From a virus, in IMG/VR virus record IMGVR_UViG_3300036851_000055, positions 1-47,520 of that record: 47,520 nt of DNA. One strand, given 5' to 3'. Below the pieces are notes generated by a model. That model saw only the letters and a program-made list of their open reading frames with translations, searched no databases and was not told the DNA's origin. This document shows positions 1 through 9,332 of this stretch, in pieces. The position numbers and the translations under genes were made by a program. Within the stretch, counting starts at the first letter, position 1. The number at the start of each line of letters is the position of its first letter.

Positions 1-127
1 TTCTGGATTTTGGACCGGCACGTTATCCGCGTCTAAGTACAAGACCTCCTCGAAAGGGCAATGCTTGATCGCGAATATCTTACTCTCCCACCCGGAGAGG
101 ATGCGCATGGGATGCGTCTTCGCGACT
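1..127. repeat. Terminal direct repeat (assembly overlap)
   Basis: Bases 1-127 are identical to 47394-47520. A gene reads without interruption across the join, so the molecule is circular or circularly permuted. The length of 127 is a common maximum assembly k-mer, so this is more likely an assembler overlap than a biological terminal repeat. Confidence 0.97.
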
Positions 128-780
128 TCATAACAATCAATACACTCAACCCCGACAGAGTTGGCGAGAGCAATCATGGTGCTATCCATCTCGGCCCTGC
201 CCAGATACCATAACTGAATCGGCAGCGCACATCCTACGTGTCTCAGTAATGTGATGCACACCCAGGCTTGTGTGAAATACTCCACTCCGCCGCAGCCAAT
301 CACAATTCCGCGACCGGAGTATTTACCCCGTGGGTACACTTCAAATGTCTCCAATCTTTCAGTGAGTAGTTCAAGATGCGCGAGTCGCGTGACCGGCCAC
401 GCCGCCCATCCCGATGGCCATGTCCGGGGCGGCTCGCGCAATAGTTTCACCATCTCAGAAACAGACATATCCGGTCGTAATCCAGACTCGTTCCCGCCGA
501 ATGGTAGTAGTGTGTTAAGCTTGTCCCTTCTCTCTTTACAGGGAGCGCAAGGCTTTATGCCTACAGCACTTGTGATTGCCGCTATCACATCACCAGCGCC
601 CCTGATACGCTCTTGTCCAGGGGATATATTTGATTCCCAATAGGACAAGTATTTGTCGCGTAATGTCTTAGGGCAGGGTCTTTCGGGTGGGCATAAATTA
701 GCACACATTTCCCATTCACGTAAACCTTTATGTCTATTATGTGTCTTACACCATCCGGGTTTTGAGCAATCACATAGCAT
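1..780 (-). CDS. Glycosyltransferase, N-terminal part (crosses circle junction)
   Basis: Starts at ATG 780, with an AAAGGAG ribosome site 9 nt upstream, and stays open to base 1. Across the join it continues at 47393 and ends at 46593, giving about 526 residues. The N-terminus is rich in Cys and His (CDC, WCKTH, MCANLC), and a second cluster (IKPCAPCKERRDKLN, near residue 75) looks like a small zinc-binding module often seen before glycosyltransferase domains. Next comes a sugar-transferase Rossmann half (near residues 130-225). The linear break of the contig cuts the gene; it is not a pseudogene. It follows the tail-tip genes directly, so it may glycosylate virion proteins or host surface sugars (inference). 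Confidence 0.85.
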   Translation of the reverse strand, partial: MLCDCSKPGWCKTHNRHKGLREWEMCANLCPPERPCPKTLRDKYLSYWESNISPGQERIRGAGDVIAAITSAVGIKPCAPCKERRDKLNTLLPFGGNESGLRPDMSVSEMVKLLREPPRTWPSGWAAWPVTRLAHLELLTERLETFEVYPRGKYSGRGIVIGCGGVEYFTQAWVCITLLRHVGCALPIQLWYLGRAEMDSTMIALANSVGVECIDCYEVAKTHPMRILSGWESKIFAIKHCPFEEVLYLDADNVPVQNPE

Positions 781-794
781 TATTTACAACTCCT

Positions 795-1619
795 TTACGG
801 TGCCGCTGACAGGGTAATGGTGACTCCGCCAGGGCACCCAATAGGGTTGCTGTCGCATGTGCAACAATTATTGAAATATGTTGGTAGAAACGTAGCGGCA
901 ACAGGGTCGCAACTTGGGGTAGGTTCTGGGAAGAATGTTCCAACACCGTCGATGATCAAATACCAAGTGTCTCCGGTTGAGTCGCCTTTCTCGCAGCAGA
1001 ATGTTAGATGTATTGGGTTAGGTGGACCGGCGCAGAATGGTAATGGTGTTGGGGGAGAATTGCTCCAGCACCGTTTACTATTCTCCGCTACTTCCGTTTC
1101 AACGAGAGTAATTACTTCTGGGTCAATGCAGTCTTCGCCGTTTAGTTGTATTGATATTGATGCATAAAGAGTAGCAGGCAGATTCTCACAGCAAGCGTCA
1201 CCCGTCCCGTCATCTTCTCCACCACTCCCTGAACCGCTCTCCTCACTGCCTTCAGAGCCGGTTTCCTCGCTACCGGAGCCGGCCGTTCCTGGACAAGTAC
1301 AGCACGTCCACCCGTATTCCTTCGTTTCGCACGTGATGGGACCGGGGGAGAGAACTATTGTCTTGTATGTAGTCTTAATGCGGAATGGCTTATCCCCGAT
1401 ACACGTAACTTTCTTAACCGCTTCAAATGCGTAGTTCGGACATTGCGGCGCTAGGTCTTCGCCATCACGTAGGCCGATCATGTGCCCAAGGCTGTCAACC
1501 TCAATCTCTAGGTGTGTGCTACCGGGACAGCTAGATGATTTTGATGAAGACGACCCTGCCAGTCCAATGACCGCTATCTTGGTGCCCTGCCCACTAGTAG
1601 GAGAGTTGACGTGTTCCAT
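795..1619 (-). CDS. Cys-rich tail-tip protein with Ser/Glu/Gly linker
   Basis: 274 residues, family not recognised. The N-terminal part carries the block EVDSLGHMIGLRDGEDLAPQ and a Cys-rich fold (TCETKEYGWTCCTC). A low-complexity hinge of Ser, Glu and Gly follows (near residues 110-140). The C-terminal half again has many Cys pairs (CCENLP, FCCEKG, NNCCTC). The first half resembles the neighbour at 1619-2254, which has two copies of the block. Position after the tail hub suggests a virion tip or receptor-binding protein. Disulfide or metal binding is inference from Cys content. The stop-start overlap with the upstream gene at 1619 suggests coupling. Confidence 0.7.
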   Translation of the reverse strand: MEHVNSPTSGQGTKIAVIGLAGSSSSKSSSCPGSTHLEIEVDSLGHMIGLRDGEDLAPQCPNYAFEAVKKVTCIGDKPFRIKTTYKTIVLSPGPITCETKEYGWTCCTCPGTAGSGSEETGSEGSEESGSGSGGEDDGTGDACCENLPATLYASISIQLNGEDCIDPEVITLVETEVAENSKRCWSNSPPTPLPFCAGPPNPIHLTFCCEKGDSTGDTWYLIIDGVGTFFPEPTPSCDPVAATFLPTYFNNCCTCDSNPIGCPGGVTITLSAAP

Positions 1620-2254
1620 TACTTAGGACAGCACTGGTAGTTGGAAAAGCGCTCAACGCATTTCTGTGTTCCAGGCGGGAAGATCACACGTTGAAAAACG
1701 TTGACGACCTTGGTTCCGTCTTGGCAGCATGAGTATTGCTCCGACCACAACCCGCAGAAGATGGTGCCGGGGATGAATTGCCGCACGGTATAGCTGCGAA
1801 ATAGCTTGTGCCCTTCGCAGTACACGTTGTCGAGCATGTTGAGCTTGGGAGCCGGAATCTCTCCTTCACGGAAGGCTACTTTATGCCCGATGGAGTCCAC
1901 TTCGATAATGACGGAGCCAGAGTTGCAGCCGGGAACCTTCAGGGCTGGCACCATGAAGCGGAAGCCTTGTGTGTTAGGTGCTGGGTCGTTTAGTTTGTAT
2001 TCAGGAGTACCACCACCAGATACAAGTGTCGGTGGGTCTTCGTTTGGGACTGTATCCTGGGTGCAGTATACGTCTACCAGCAGGTCTTCATATACTGAGT
2101 CGCAGTCTTCCTTGATTGAGACAAGGTGCCCCAAGGAGTCTAGTTCTAAGCGCACTCCACGCGATCCATTGCCTTTGTCGTCAATGGCGACGGCACGGAA
2201 GATTACGCCTTGCTTGGTCGTGCTCCCCGGTTTGTTAGTGTGCCAGCGCCCCAT
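1619..2254 (-). CDS. Tail-tip protein with two EVDSxGH modules
   Basis: 211 residues. Two related modules are visible: LELDSLGHLVSIKEDCDSVY near residue 37 and IEVDSIGHKVAFREGEIPAP near residue 122, each followed by xVYC and a Cys-rich tail (EQYSCCQDG, NYQCCPK). The same module occurs in the gene at 795-1619, so the pair probably arose by duplication. No enzyme motif is seen. A structural tail role is inferred from position between the hub and the glycosyltransferase. Confidence 0.7.
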   Translation of the reverse strand: MGRWHTNKPGSTTKQGVIFRAVAIDDKGNGSRGVRLELDSLGHLVSIKEDCDSVYEDLLVDVYCTQDTVPNEDPPTLVSGGGTPEYKLNDPAPNTQGFRFMVPALKVPGCNSGSVIIEVDSIGHKVAFREGEIPAPKLNMLDNVYCEGHKLFRSYTVRQFIPGTIFCGLWSEQYSCCQDGTKVVNVFQRVIFPPGTQKCVERFSNYQCCPK

Positions 2255-2264
2255 TTGTCACCGT

Positions 2265-2723
2265 TTAGCAGCTCGTGGTAGGTGGATTGTAGATGAAGCG
2301 ACAGGAGTACGGTTCATCGGTAACGCCTTTGTCGAATATCCAGACGTTAACTACCTGTTGAGAACTGCCGCTGCCGGTAACGATCTTCACGCCACGGTAG
2401 GCTTGTACTATGTTCTTATCACATGCGTGGAGGTTGGCATTGGAGCGGTTGACTTCGATCAAGTAGCTTGTTGGATAACTCCAAGACAATCCCCCTGTGA
2501 TTGTACTCCAGTGACGATCATTCCCTAGCCGTACTTGCTCTCCGCTGTACGCCCCGATCTTGCCGGTTTGGGCGAGTGCGTCGGATAGTTCTGTTTTCCC
2601 TGTGAGGCGTACCCAGATGGTGCGCCGTGATTGCATCGGAGCGATGCGGGCGTATTGGTGTGACTCAGTGAGGCGTAGCCGATGGTCCAGCTCATCCAGT
2701 CGGTGTATCACGTGGTTAGACAC
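2265..2723 (-). CDS. Small tail-tip protein, unknown
   Basis: 152 residues. It opens with a short heptad-like stretch (HRLDELDHRLRLTESHQ), then a mostly beta-predicted body ending RFIYNPPTTSC. The start overlaps the end of the 2716-4815 gene by 8 nt. No family recognised; its place among tail genes supports a virion or assembly role. Confidence 0.6.
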   Translation of the reverse strand: MSNHVIHRLDELDHRLRLTESHQYARIAPMQSRRTIWVRLTGKTELSDALAQTGKIGAYSGEQVRLGNDRHWSTITGGLSWSYPTSYLIEVNRSNANLHACDKNIVQAYRGVKIVTGSGSSQQVVNVWIFDKGVTDEPYSCRFIYNPPTTSC

Positions 2724-4815
2724 TACCGAACTCCTTGGAGAGTGTGAGGCCGGCAGATACTACGTCGTCTACACCTAGGAAGCCTGTCTCCGTGGTTGTG
2801 GTCTGGCGTCGATAATTGTGGATGTGGGCGGTTACTACGGCGTTGACTGGCTCACTTGCAGCGGCACCTACCAAGGAGTTGATGTAGCTGCCAAGCTCGG
2901 CAGTGATGCTCTGCGTTCGGCTCAAGCCTTGAGACACGAAGCGTATTGCTTGTCGCGTGGTGAAGAAGTAGCCTTGGGCGAAGGCCGTGACGGCCTCCAG
3001 CTTCACGCGGTCATTACGTAGTATTTGATTGAAGGCCGAGATGGATACTGGCTGGCCATCCGTGTCGATTCTCCAAATAGTTTCACGGTGCGCCAACCAA
3101 AACTCCGACTCCTCAACCGTGATAGTAAGTCTACGAGCAACGTCCGCTTGGATGTTTGGATTCTGCACCTTGTAATGCTGACGCTGGTCCCCGGTGAATG
3201 TGCCCACGATGATTAGAGTCTTGTAGTCAATTTCTGGCTCTTGCCGTGTGGGTTGCCCGACCCAAGCGGTATTGAAGTCGTGGGCTATTAGGTGTCTGGG
3301 GCTGACGGTCAATTCAACTGCAAACTCCCGGTCCAGCGGTCTCACGTGGCAGTTGTTGAGCCTATCCGCATCTTTCTCATTCATGCGATCCACGAATACG
3401 AAACGGTCGTCTACGTCCTTGAGGATCGCGGCTAGAGGTTTGAACTCTGGCTCGGCTCCGGTAGGGAGGTTGTTGGTGGGCGGAGCGATGTCGTAATCAT
3501 GCCCTTCCATGAATGGTAATTCCCGCTCAAAGCTCTTGCCGAAAGTCCAGTGATGCGGTTGTCCTAATACCGAAACGCCGCCAGTGTCGTCGGTGATGGG
3601 TAGGCAGTTTGTCTTGGGCCCTCCTTTACCATTACCAACTTGGCCATCCCAATTCCTAGGTACGCGGTGACAAGCAAAGACTCGGCGGAAGCGATCCTCA
3701 CTGCGGAAGTGGTCATTCTCCTCCCCATCTTGGCTGTTGGCCCCGTTCTCGTACTCTAAGCGTTGTGCGTTGCTCCAGGCTTCTTCTAGTGTGTGGTCTG
3801 GATAAGAGAAGTTTGCTGTAACCTTGATTCGTTGGCCCTGCACCAGAAGTTCCTTCACTTCCTCCGAGAGTGCATAGCGGAATACTCCAAGGTCGTGTAG
3901 GTGCGGCCCCGGATACGTGGTGTTAACTACGAAGGGAACCAAGCGGTCATTGGCGGGAAGCGTCACACTCCCGACTGTTACCGGAGTACCCACCTGAGTG
4001 AAGACGCGGATGCCTACGGTGCCGGCACCATCAGTGCGTATATACCATCCTAGACCGCGCTTGCGGCTCACGTACTCGTCAAGGTACGCTTTGATGGTCT
4101 TACCTTCGGCTTTGAATATCTCTTGGGAGTAATACTCAAGGGTTTGGTGTTGTCCCTCCAGTTGGAAGCCAATAGCGCCAGCGGTAAAGTATTGTAACAG
4201 GTAATCAATACTTTGTCGTAAATTCCATAATGAACTTCCGCCCAGCACCACACCTTGACCAAATAGTAGTGATCCGGGGCGTCTGTTACCAGTTACTTGC
4301 TTAGTGGATACGTCAACTTCTCGCCTTCCTCCTATTGCTCGGTCATTGAAATTCGGTGCCCATCCTAAGGTCATTGGATTGAAGTTATGCTCGGCATAGG
4401 CGCGATCTATAGGGATGCGGTCCAGTAGGTGCTCCAGACCGAAAGCCTTGATTTGCTGAATTCCTCTAAGATCGCTGGTACGCCTTAACGTGATCTCATC
4501 ATCGCATATAATTCCGACCCACAGGGTTTCTTCTGTAGTTCCCTGCCCGTCTGGTAGTGGCTGTACAGCTGTAATCTTGACGTAGTAATCACGTAGGTTG
4601 AGCGGTGTGAGCGAGACGGGTGGTAGTCCCAGAGCATGGACACGCCCGAAGTGCCAGACAAAATCCGCATCGCTCACTTGTGGACTGACGGAGAAGCGGG
4701 AGCGGATCGGGTAAAGCCGTGGCACATACTGCCACGAGCCAGCCCAATTGAATTTCACGTAGACCTTGGGCGTGAACTTTCGGACGATGGGGCCGGCGAG
4801 TACCGGGTTAGCCAT
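2716..4815 (-). CDS. Probable tail hub / large minor tail protein
   Basis: 699 residues, the largest protein of the tail-tip cluster. The N-terminal region (to about 170) is beta-rich (KVYVKFNWAGSWQYVPRLYP, YYVKITAVQPLPDGQG), the style of baseplate hub proteins. A middle section (near 245-330) has WYIRTDGAGTVGIRVFTQVG. The C-terminus (near 600-699) is alpha-rich. It sits three small genes after the tape measure, the usual hub position. No direct family match can be claimed by eye. The stop-start overlap with 4815-5189 indicates one operon. Confidence 0.6.
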   Translation of the reverse strand: MANPVLAGPIVRKFTPKVYVKFNWAGSWQYVPRLYPIRSRFSVSPQVSDADFVWHFGRVHALGLPPVSLTPLNLRDYYVKITAVQPLPDGQGTTEETLWVGIICDDEITLRRTSDLRGIQQIKAFGLEHLLDRIPIDRAYAEHNFNPMTLGWAPNFNDRAIGGRREVDVSTKQVTGNRRPGSLLFGQGVVLGGSSLWNLRQSIDYLLQYFTAGAIGFQLEGQHQTLEYYSQEIFKAEGKTIKAYLDEYVSRKRGLGWYIRTDGAGTVGIRVFTQVGTPVTVGSVTLPANDRLVPFVVNTTYPGPHLHDLGVFRYALSEEVKELLVQGQRIKVTANFSYPDHTLEEAWSNAQRLEYENGANSQDGEENDHFRSEDRFRRVFACHRVPRNWDGQVGNGKGGPKTNCLPITDDTGGVSVLGQPHHWTFGKSFERELPFMEGHDYDIAPPTNNLPTGAEPEFKPLAAILKDVDDRFVFVDRMNEKDADRLNNCHVRPLDREFAVELTVSPRHLIAHDFNTAWVGQPTRQEPEIDYKTLIIVGTFTGDQRQHYKVQNPNIQADVARRLTITVEESEFWLAHRETIWRIDTDGQPVSISAFNQILRNDRVKLEAVTAFAQGYFFTTRQAIRFVSQGLSRTQSITAELGSYINSLVGAAASEPVNAVVTAHIHNYRRQTTTTETGFLGVDDVVSAGLTLSKEFGSV

Positions 4816-5189
4816 TAGGAGAAGGTTGCGCCAATGCTAATAAGTTTGTGTGTCTGGACACAATACACGATCCAATCACGTAGCGTGCGGTGGGGAGCAA
4901 ATTCATTGACAAGGAAGTAGTCCCCAACATTGAAGTTCATGGAGGCAGGAGCGTTGCTTGGAATACGCAATGTCTGCTTAAATGTCCTACCATCCTTGAA
5001 GGCGAACTCGTATTTGTAATCGTTTCCCGTAAGTTTCGCCACATCAAAGGAGGCGATGGGCGTTGCCTGTGATAGCGACGTGAGACGATGGAATAGCTCT
5101 AGCACATCGGGATGTGTCGCGGATAGATTACTGTCTACCACTATAGACACATCACGTGCGTGGTCTTTCAGTTCGACTACAGTCGGCAT
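4815..5189 (-). CDS. Small tail protein, unknown
   Basis: 124 residues, beta-strand-like pattern (KYEFAFKDGRTFKQTLRIP, GDYFLVNEF). It lies between the tape measure and hub with 1-nt and 8-nt junctions, so it is probably part of the distal tail. No motif recognised. Confidence 0.6.
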   Translation of the reverse strand: MPTVVELKDHARDVSIVVDSNLSATHPDVLELFHRLTSLSQATPIASFDVAKLTGNDYKYEFAFKDGRTFKQTLRIPSNAPASMNFNVGDYFLVNEFAPHRTLRDWIVYCVQTHKLISIGATFS

Positions 5190-5197
5190 GGGGCATC

Positions 5198-5563
5198 CTA
5201 GTCATCGTTGATGTCATAAAACAAATCCGTCGCCCCAGTATCGGCACGGGCGAAGGGAGTAGCCGTCGTGAGACGGCCTAAAGCAAACTCTCCCGGCTTT
5301 AGCTTAAGCGTGCCGTAGAATGTTCCCCCGGACTGAACGCCAACCTCTACGAAGTTTGTTAGGTCGCGGTTCTCGAAATAGGCCCAGCCCTTGCCGGTGA
5401 CGGCCCCCATTGTAAGGGCGGTGCCCGCCGCTGTGGTGGGAATGTTCTGGACGTTGGTTACACGTCGCTTGCCCGACTGGTCGATACTCTTAGACCCCGG
5501 AGCAATCGACTGCCGGAGGTTGGAGTTGGTCATCGTTACCGAGACCGAGATTTCACTGGCCAT
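5198..5563 (-). CDS. Small tail protein, unknown
   Basis: 121 residues, likely all beta (TFYGTLKLKPGEFALGRL, ending in an acidic DLFYDINDD). It resembles a small jelly-roll or tail-accessory fold only in general pattern. It belongs to the tail-tip operon between the tape measure and the hub. Confidence 0.6.
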   Translation of the reverse strand: MASEISVSVTMTNSNLRQSIAPGSKSIDQSGKRRVTNVQNIPTTAAGTALTMGAVTGKGWAYFENRDLTNFVEVGVQSGGTFYGTLKLKPGEFALGRLTTATPFARADTGATDLFYDINDD

Positions 5564-5571
5564 ACGCTCTC

Positions 5572-5985
5572 CTAGATAGGTAAGCAGTATCGCACTTCCC
5601 AGCGCGATACTAAGTGATATTGCCCGCTGTTGACGCCCCCGATAGCCGACTTTAGGAACCTCTGATCGTCGGGGGTCACATCCTCCACTCGGAGGATCAT
5701 GTAGTTTGGATATACGATACTGTTTCCGTTATTGATGAACTCTACGTGGAAGACGAAGCCTACTGTGTTGGCGTAAGCCAACATCTGAACTGCCGGCTCC
5801 GATGGGTTTACTAGATCAATGTAGCCTGTTAACTGCTCTACTGGTGTCTTACGACCACGTTCGTTGTAGATAGTCCCATCTTCCCACGGTTCACTGACTT
5901 CCTCGAATTGGATTTGTGGAGGCGTCAGCCGGCCTTCCAGGCGGTAGAATCTATACGGCCCGATATATCCGCCGATGTACGCCAT
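5572..5985 (-). CDS. Distal tail-like protein, unknown
   Basis: 137 residues, opening MAYIGGYIGPYRFYRLEG, followed by beta-rich sequence (LTGYIDLVNPSEPAVQMLAY). The first gene after the tape measure in siphoviruses is often the distal tail protein or a tail-tip component, so that is the best guess. The start shares one base with the tape-measure stop (5985). Confidence 0.55.
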   Translation of the reverse strand: MAYIGGYIGPYRFYRLEGRLTPPQIQFEEVSEPWEDGTIYNERGRKTPVEQLTGYIDLVNPSEPAVQMLAYANTVGFVFHVEFINNGNSIVYPNYMILRVEDVTPDDQRFLKSAIGGVNSGQYHLVSRWEVRYCLPI

Positions 5986-8024
5986 TAGTTACGTTGCACT
6001 CCACGGCCCTCTACGGTTCCGAAGGGAGCATTCTGCCAAATCTCTAGTTGTTGCCGCTGGATGTGCAGTAGCTCCTCCCACAAGGGTTTTAGGTCTTCTT
6101 GGGACTTCTCTTGTGCTTGGCGTATACGTTCAAGCTCCTCACTGACGCCCTTCTGTTGTACGGCTATTTCTTCACGTGATGCCGCCATTGCTCTACGGCG
6201 TGCGCCTTTAGGTAAAAGCTTCTCCTCTTGTTCTATTTCCTCCGCCTCTTTGCTAAGGCTTTTCTGCCGTCGTTCCAGATACTTGATGCGGGATTCGCGG
6301 AGTTGCCGCTCACGGTTGATCCTACTGGCATTCTTCTCGGATTCGTTCATGCGGTGGGCCGCCTCCCCTTCCGCCTGTTCTCGAATGTCCGTGAACTCGT
6401 CCGGTAGTCCAATGGTGCCGCCACTTTCGTATATCTTCTGGAGGCGTCTTTGGGCGTGCTCGCGGCCCTTGTCTTCGGCCCTGCGCACTTCTGTATCTGC
6501 GGTGTTGATTCGTTCTTTGAACTCGCGTTCTGCTTGTTCGCGGGCTTGTTTGATGGAGAATTGCTTGACGATCTCACGCTGTTCGGCTTGCTCCTCTGGT
6601 GTAAGCCGTTTTCCAGTGGGCTTAATCAGTCCGGCTTCAATGGCTTTTGTACGTTGCAAGAGAAACTGACTGCCTTTGAACTCCTCAATGCGACCGTCTT
6701 TGACTCGGAAATATTGCTTTAGATTCTTCTGGTACTCCGCCTCCACTTCGCGATTAAGTGCTGATTGCTTGCCACGGGCTTCTTGAGAGCTGGCGCGTGT
6801 CTCCTCATCTGTTACACGCTTCTCTAGATCACCGTGACGACCACTTGTGCGCATGGTTTCGCGGAAGGTTTGGGCTTCGGTGGTGCGCTTTGTATGCTCT
6901 GCCTCTCCGGGGCCTCCTGCCGGGAGTAAGCTTAATTGTAAGGCACGTCTGGCTTCGGCCAATTGCAGAGTAGCGGCACGCTCCTCATTCATCACATTGG
7001 CCACACGGCGGGAACTCTCGATGTATTTCTCAGATTCCTTACGTAGTTTCTCCGTGGAGTCAAAGAGGTTCATCACACCCCGGACCACAGACGGCAGGGC
7101 AATGACGCCAATGGTCCCAAGGATGGCTACCCACCCGCCCATTGCGGAAAGCATGAAGCCGATGTTGTTGCTGGCTCCACGCATGGCCATAGACCACGCT
7201 TGCGTGGTGTTACCCATCTGGTCAAAGGCGTAGCTGGCGTCCTGGGCAGCGGATGTGAGCTGAAAGATAGCGGTGCGGGAGTCGCGGGCACCTTGGGCTT
7301 CTGCCACAAAGGGGGAGTGGCGTCTCGTGCGCCCTTGACCTAAAGTAGCGCTCCCCGGAGCACCACCAAATCCGCCCATAGCTCCAGTTTGTGCTTGCCC
7401 TTGACGATGCGCCGACGCAACACTGGCGTAACCGGCGCGCACCGCAGCGGCTTCACGAGCGAACTCCTCTTGGACAAGCCGCATTCGCTCCGTAGAAAAG
7501 TCTACTGTACCCCGTGATCGAAGCTGCCGCCGTAGTTGAAGCGCTTCGTTTTCGCTAGTAATCTGTTGTTGTTGGGCCTTGACTTGTGCGGCGGTTTCCG
7601 CCATTGCTGCTTGCTCGGCTGATTGAGCGGCTAGGCGGTCAAGTTGTTTGATACGCTCAATAGCATCGGCTTTGGCTTGGCGTTGTTTCTCCAGCTCTAA
7701 CTGTCGCTGTTGGGTTAGGTGCCTATCCACGTCCGCTACAAAGGAGGCCCTGGACTTCTCTTGTGATTCGGATTGGCGGGCTAGTTGGGCTTGAATGGCC
7801 GCTACTATGGCAGCGCCCTTCTTCTCATCGTCAATCTTCTGTTGGATAGCGGCCTTTGAGCGCTCGACTCTACGCTTGTTATACTCCTCCTCATTCTCTC
7901 CCAGCTTACGAATGCCGGCTACTTCTTCCGCAATTTGCTTCTTCCGTGCTATCGTCATACGGCTCATGGCGGATTCAAAGCCGGAGCTGTCTGCGTCAAA
8001 CTTATAAGCTACGGAGTCAGCCAT
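5985..8024 (-). CDS. Tail tape measure protein
   Basis: 679 residues. The N-terminal half is strongly charged coiled coil with long Gln, Arg, Glu and Ala runs (near 20-170). A hydrophobic segment near residues 283-320 (GFMLSAMGGWVAILGTIGVI) is the membrane-type stretch common in tape measures. It is followed by more coiled coil (near 330-660), Arg/Glu rich. Length and place, after the tail tube and overlapping pair, match a tape measure; this one is short, implying a short tail. Start and stop overlap both neighbours by one base. Confidence 0.85.
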   Translation of the reverse strand: MADSVAYKFDADSSGFESAMSRMTIARKKQIAEEVAGIRKLGENEEEYNKRRVERSKAAIQQKIDDEKKGAAIVAAIQAQLARQSESQEKSRASFVADVDRHLTQQRQLELEKQRQAKADAIERIKQLDRLAAQSAEQAAMAETAAQVKAQQQQITSENEALQLRRQLRSRGTVDFSTERMRLVQEEFAREAAAVRAGYASVASAHRQGQAQTGAMGGFGGAPGSATLGQGRTRRHSPFVAEAQGARDSRTAIFQLTSAAQDASYAFDQMGNTTQAWSMAMRGASNNIGFMLSAMGGWVAILGTIGVIALPSVVRGVMNLFDSTEKLRKESEKYIESSRRVANVMNEERAATLQLAEARRALQLSLLPAGGPGEAEHTKRTTEAQTFRETMRTSGRHGDLEKRVTDEETRASSQEARGKQSALNREVEAEYQKNLKQYFRVKDGRIEEFKGSQFLLQRTKAIEAGLIKPTGKRLTPEEQAEQREIVKQFSIKQAREQAEREFKERINTADTEVRRAEDKGREHAQRRLQKIYESGGTIGLPDEFTDIREQAEGEAAHRMNESEKNASRINRERQLRESRIKYLERRQKSLSKEAEEIEQEEKLLPKGARRRAMAASREEIAVQQKGVSEELERIRQAQEKSQEDLKPLWEELLHIQRQQLEIWQNAPFGTVEGRGVQRN

Positions 8025-8554
8025 TATGCGGCCTGGGGTAAAGCGACGGCTTTACCTAGAATGTGGTGATCAATTCCGCGTTTCATTACTTGGAATAGAA
8101 TCGAATCTTCTTCGGTGTTGTGACGCACTACCTCTTGTGACAAAGGATAGCCGTATCGCTTGTTCAACTTCAGGTAGTTGGGGATGTCGATAACCACAGT
8201 CACCGATTGACGCCCAGGTGTAGTTACCGTGCGGATGCGCGGGCGTGCCTTGGTAGCAGCACTACGCGCCTTACCACGAAACACCAACGGCTCCATATTG
8301 CCGAACGCCTTCAGCTTCCGAGTCACGTACTTGCGATCACGCCGCGTGTAGCCGTATCTCGTATAGGCTTCCTCTGTGAAGTGCTTGGGCAGATAGTGCC
8401 TCCACCAGAAGAAGCCCGCCGATGGGAAGACATTTTCACGTAGTTGACGGCGTACAAAGCTTAACGCAAGAGCTTCATTGCCCTCTAGGATCGCCCGCAT
8501 GAAGGGCGAGGAGGCTTCGATTACTTCTTGTGTGATAGGTCTTGATCTAGCCAT
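8024..8554 (-). CDS. Tail assembly-region protein, unknown
   Basis: 176 residues from ATG 8554. A longer GTG start at 8614 is open but overlaps the previous gene; neither start has a clear ribosome site. The protein is basic (YTRRDRKYVTRKLKAF, ARSAATKARPRIRTV) with a C-terminal beta pattern (QSVTVVIDIPNYLKL). It lies immediately before the tape measure, where siphoviruses often keep a minor tail or tail-completion gene. No family recognised. Confidence 0.6.
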   Translation of the reverse strand: MARSRPITQEVIEASSPFMRAILEGNEALALSFVRRQLRENVFPSAGFFWWRHYLPKHFTEEAYTRYGYTRRDRKYVTRKLKAFGNMEPLVFRGKARSAATKARPRIRTVTTPGRQSVTVVIDIPNYLKLNKRYGYPLSQEVVRHNTEEDSILFQVMKRGIDHHILGKAVALPQAA

Positions 8555-8594
8555 AGCCAATATAGATCGGCAAGGGTGGGCGTGTAGCCCGTAG

Positions 8595-9332
8595 CTAACC
8601 CACGTCGCCAGCACTCATGGAGACTGTGCCGGTAAGTGGTTCGGTTTTTTTTTGAGCGGCTAAGTGCTTTTCGATCTCTGGCCCGTCTTGGGCCAAGTCG
8701 AGAATCTTGTCGCACAGCTCCAGGGATAGAAGTTCCAGGGACATTACCACATACTTGTTAACCCGGTAGTTAACCGCCAGAATGTCCACGGCCAACTCGG
8801 CCCAGCCGTTAGTAGTTTTCTTCGCCCCCTGCAAAGCCTCAAAACACTCTTGGCATAGCCTCTCGTAAGCCGCGTGCGGCTTCCAGTCCCAATCCCCGTC
8901 GTCTCCGGTAGTTCCTACACGTGGGAGCTTCCCTTGACGACCGAAGGGCAGTAAGGCCATTACAGCCCACTCGTGATTGTCTAACAGCTTTAGTGTGTAG
9001 TCGCTGTATACTTGTGGGCGCGCAAGGTCGTCTGGAGTAGGCTTACGAGACTTGGGCCAGCCAATCCAGTAGCTTTGGCCCTTCGCTTCCCGCCAATGCT
9101 GGTCATTTGGGTAGTAACCACACGGGAACTCTTGTATCTTGGAGCCAAAGGGCCTAACCTGAGATACCACTAACCCGCCCTCTGGGCCGTCTGGCCCTGG
9201 GGCGCAAGGCGTAGTGGTCAGTCGGGATTCGCTCGCGAGATCGCCAATCACCGACTCCAGCTTGCACTCACGAACCTTCTGAACCAGCTCCGGGGTCTCC
9301 GTGCGCTGGAACTTCGGGAAGTAAAACAGCAT
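8595..9332 (-). CDS. Tail assembly chaperone-position protein (second frame)
   Basis: 245 residues from ATG 9332, which has a strong AAGGAG site 7 nt upstream. The open frame continues upstream through the preceding gene (to 9437), and the two overlap by 65 nt. It has Cys and Trp in YWIGWPKSRKP and helical C-terminal repeats (VMSLELLSLELCDKILDL). No family recognised. Its position between the tail tube and tape measure is that of the downstream chaperone frame. It may be made separately from the good ribosome site, by frameshift from the 9268-9477 gene, or both (see findings). Confidence 0.65.
   Translation of the reverse strand: MLFYFPKFQRTETPELVQKVRECKLESVIGDLASESRLTTTPCAPGPDGPEGGLVVSQVRPFGSKIQEFPCGYYPNDQHWREAKGQSYWIGWPKSRKPTPDDLARPQVYSDYTLKLLDNHEWAVMALLPFGRQGKLPRVGTTGDDGDWDWKPHAAYERLCQECFEALQGAKKTTNGWAELAVDILAVNYRVNKYVVMSLELLSLELCDKILDLAQDGPEIEKHLAAQKKTEPLTGTVSMSAGDVG

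Noticed and set aside
1-127. Biological terminal redundancy
   Set aside because: The repeat is exactly 127 bp, equal to a common assembler k-mer, and lies inside a gene, so an assembly overlap of a circular graph is simpler.
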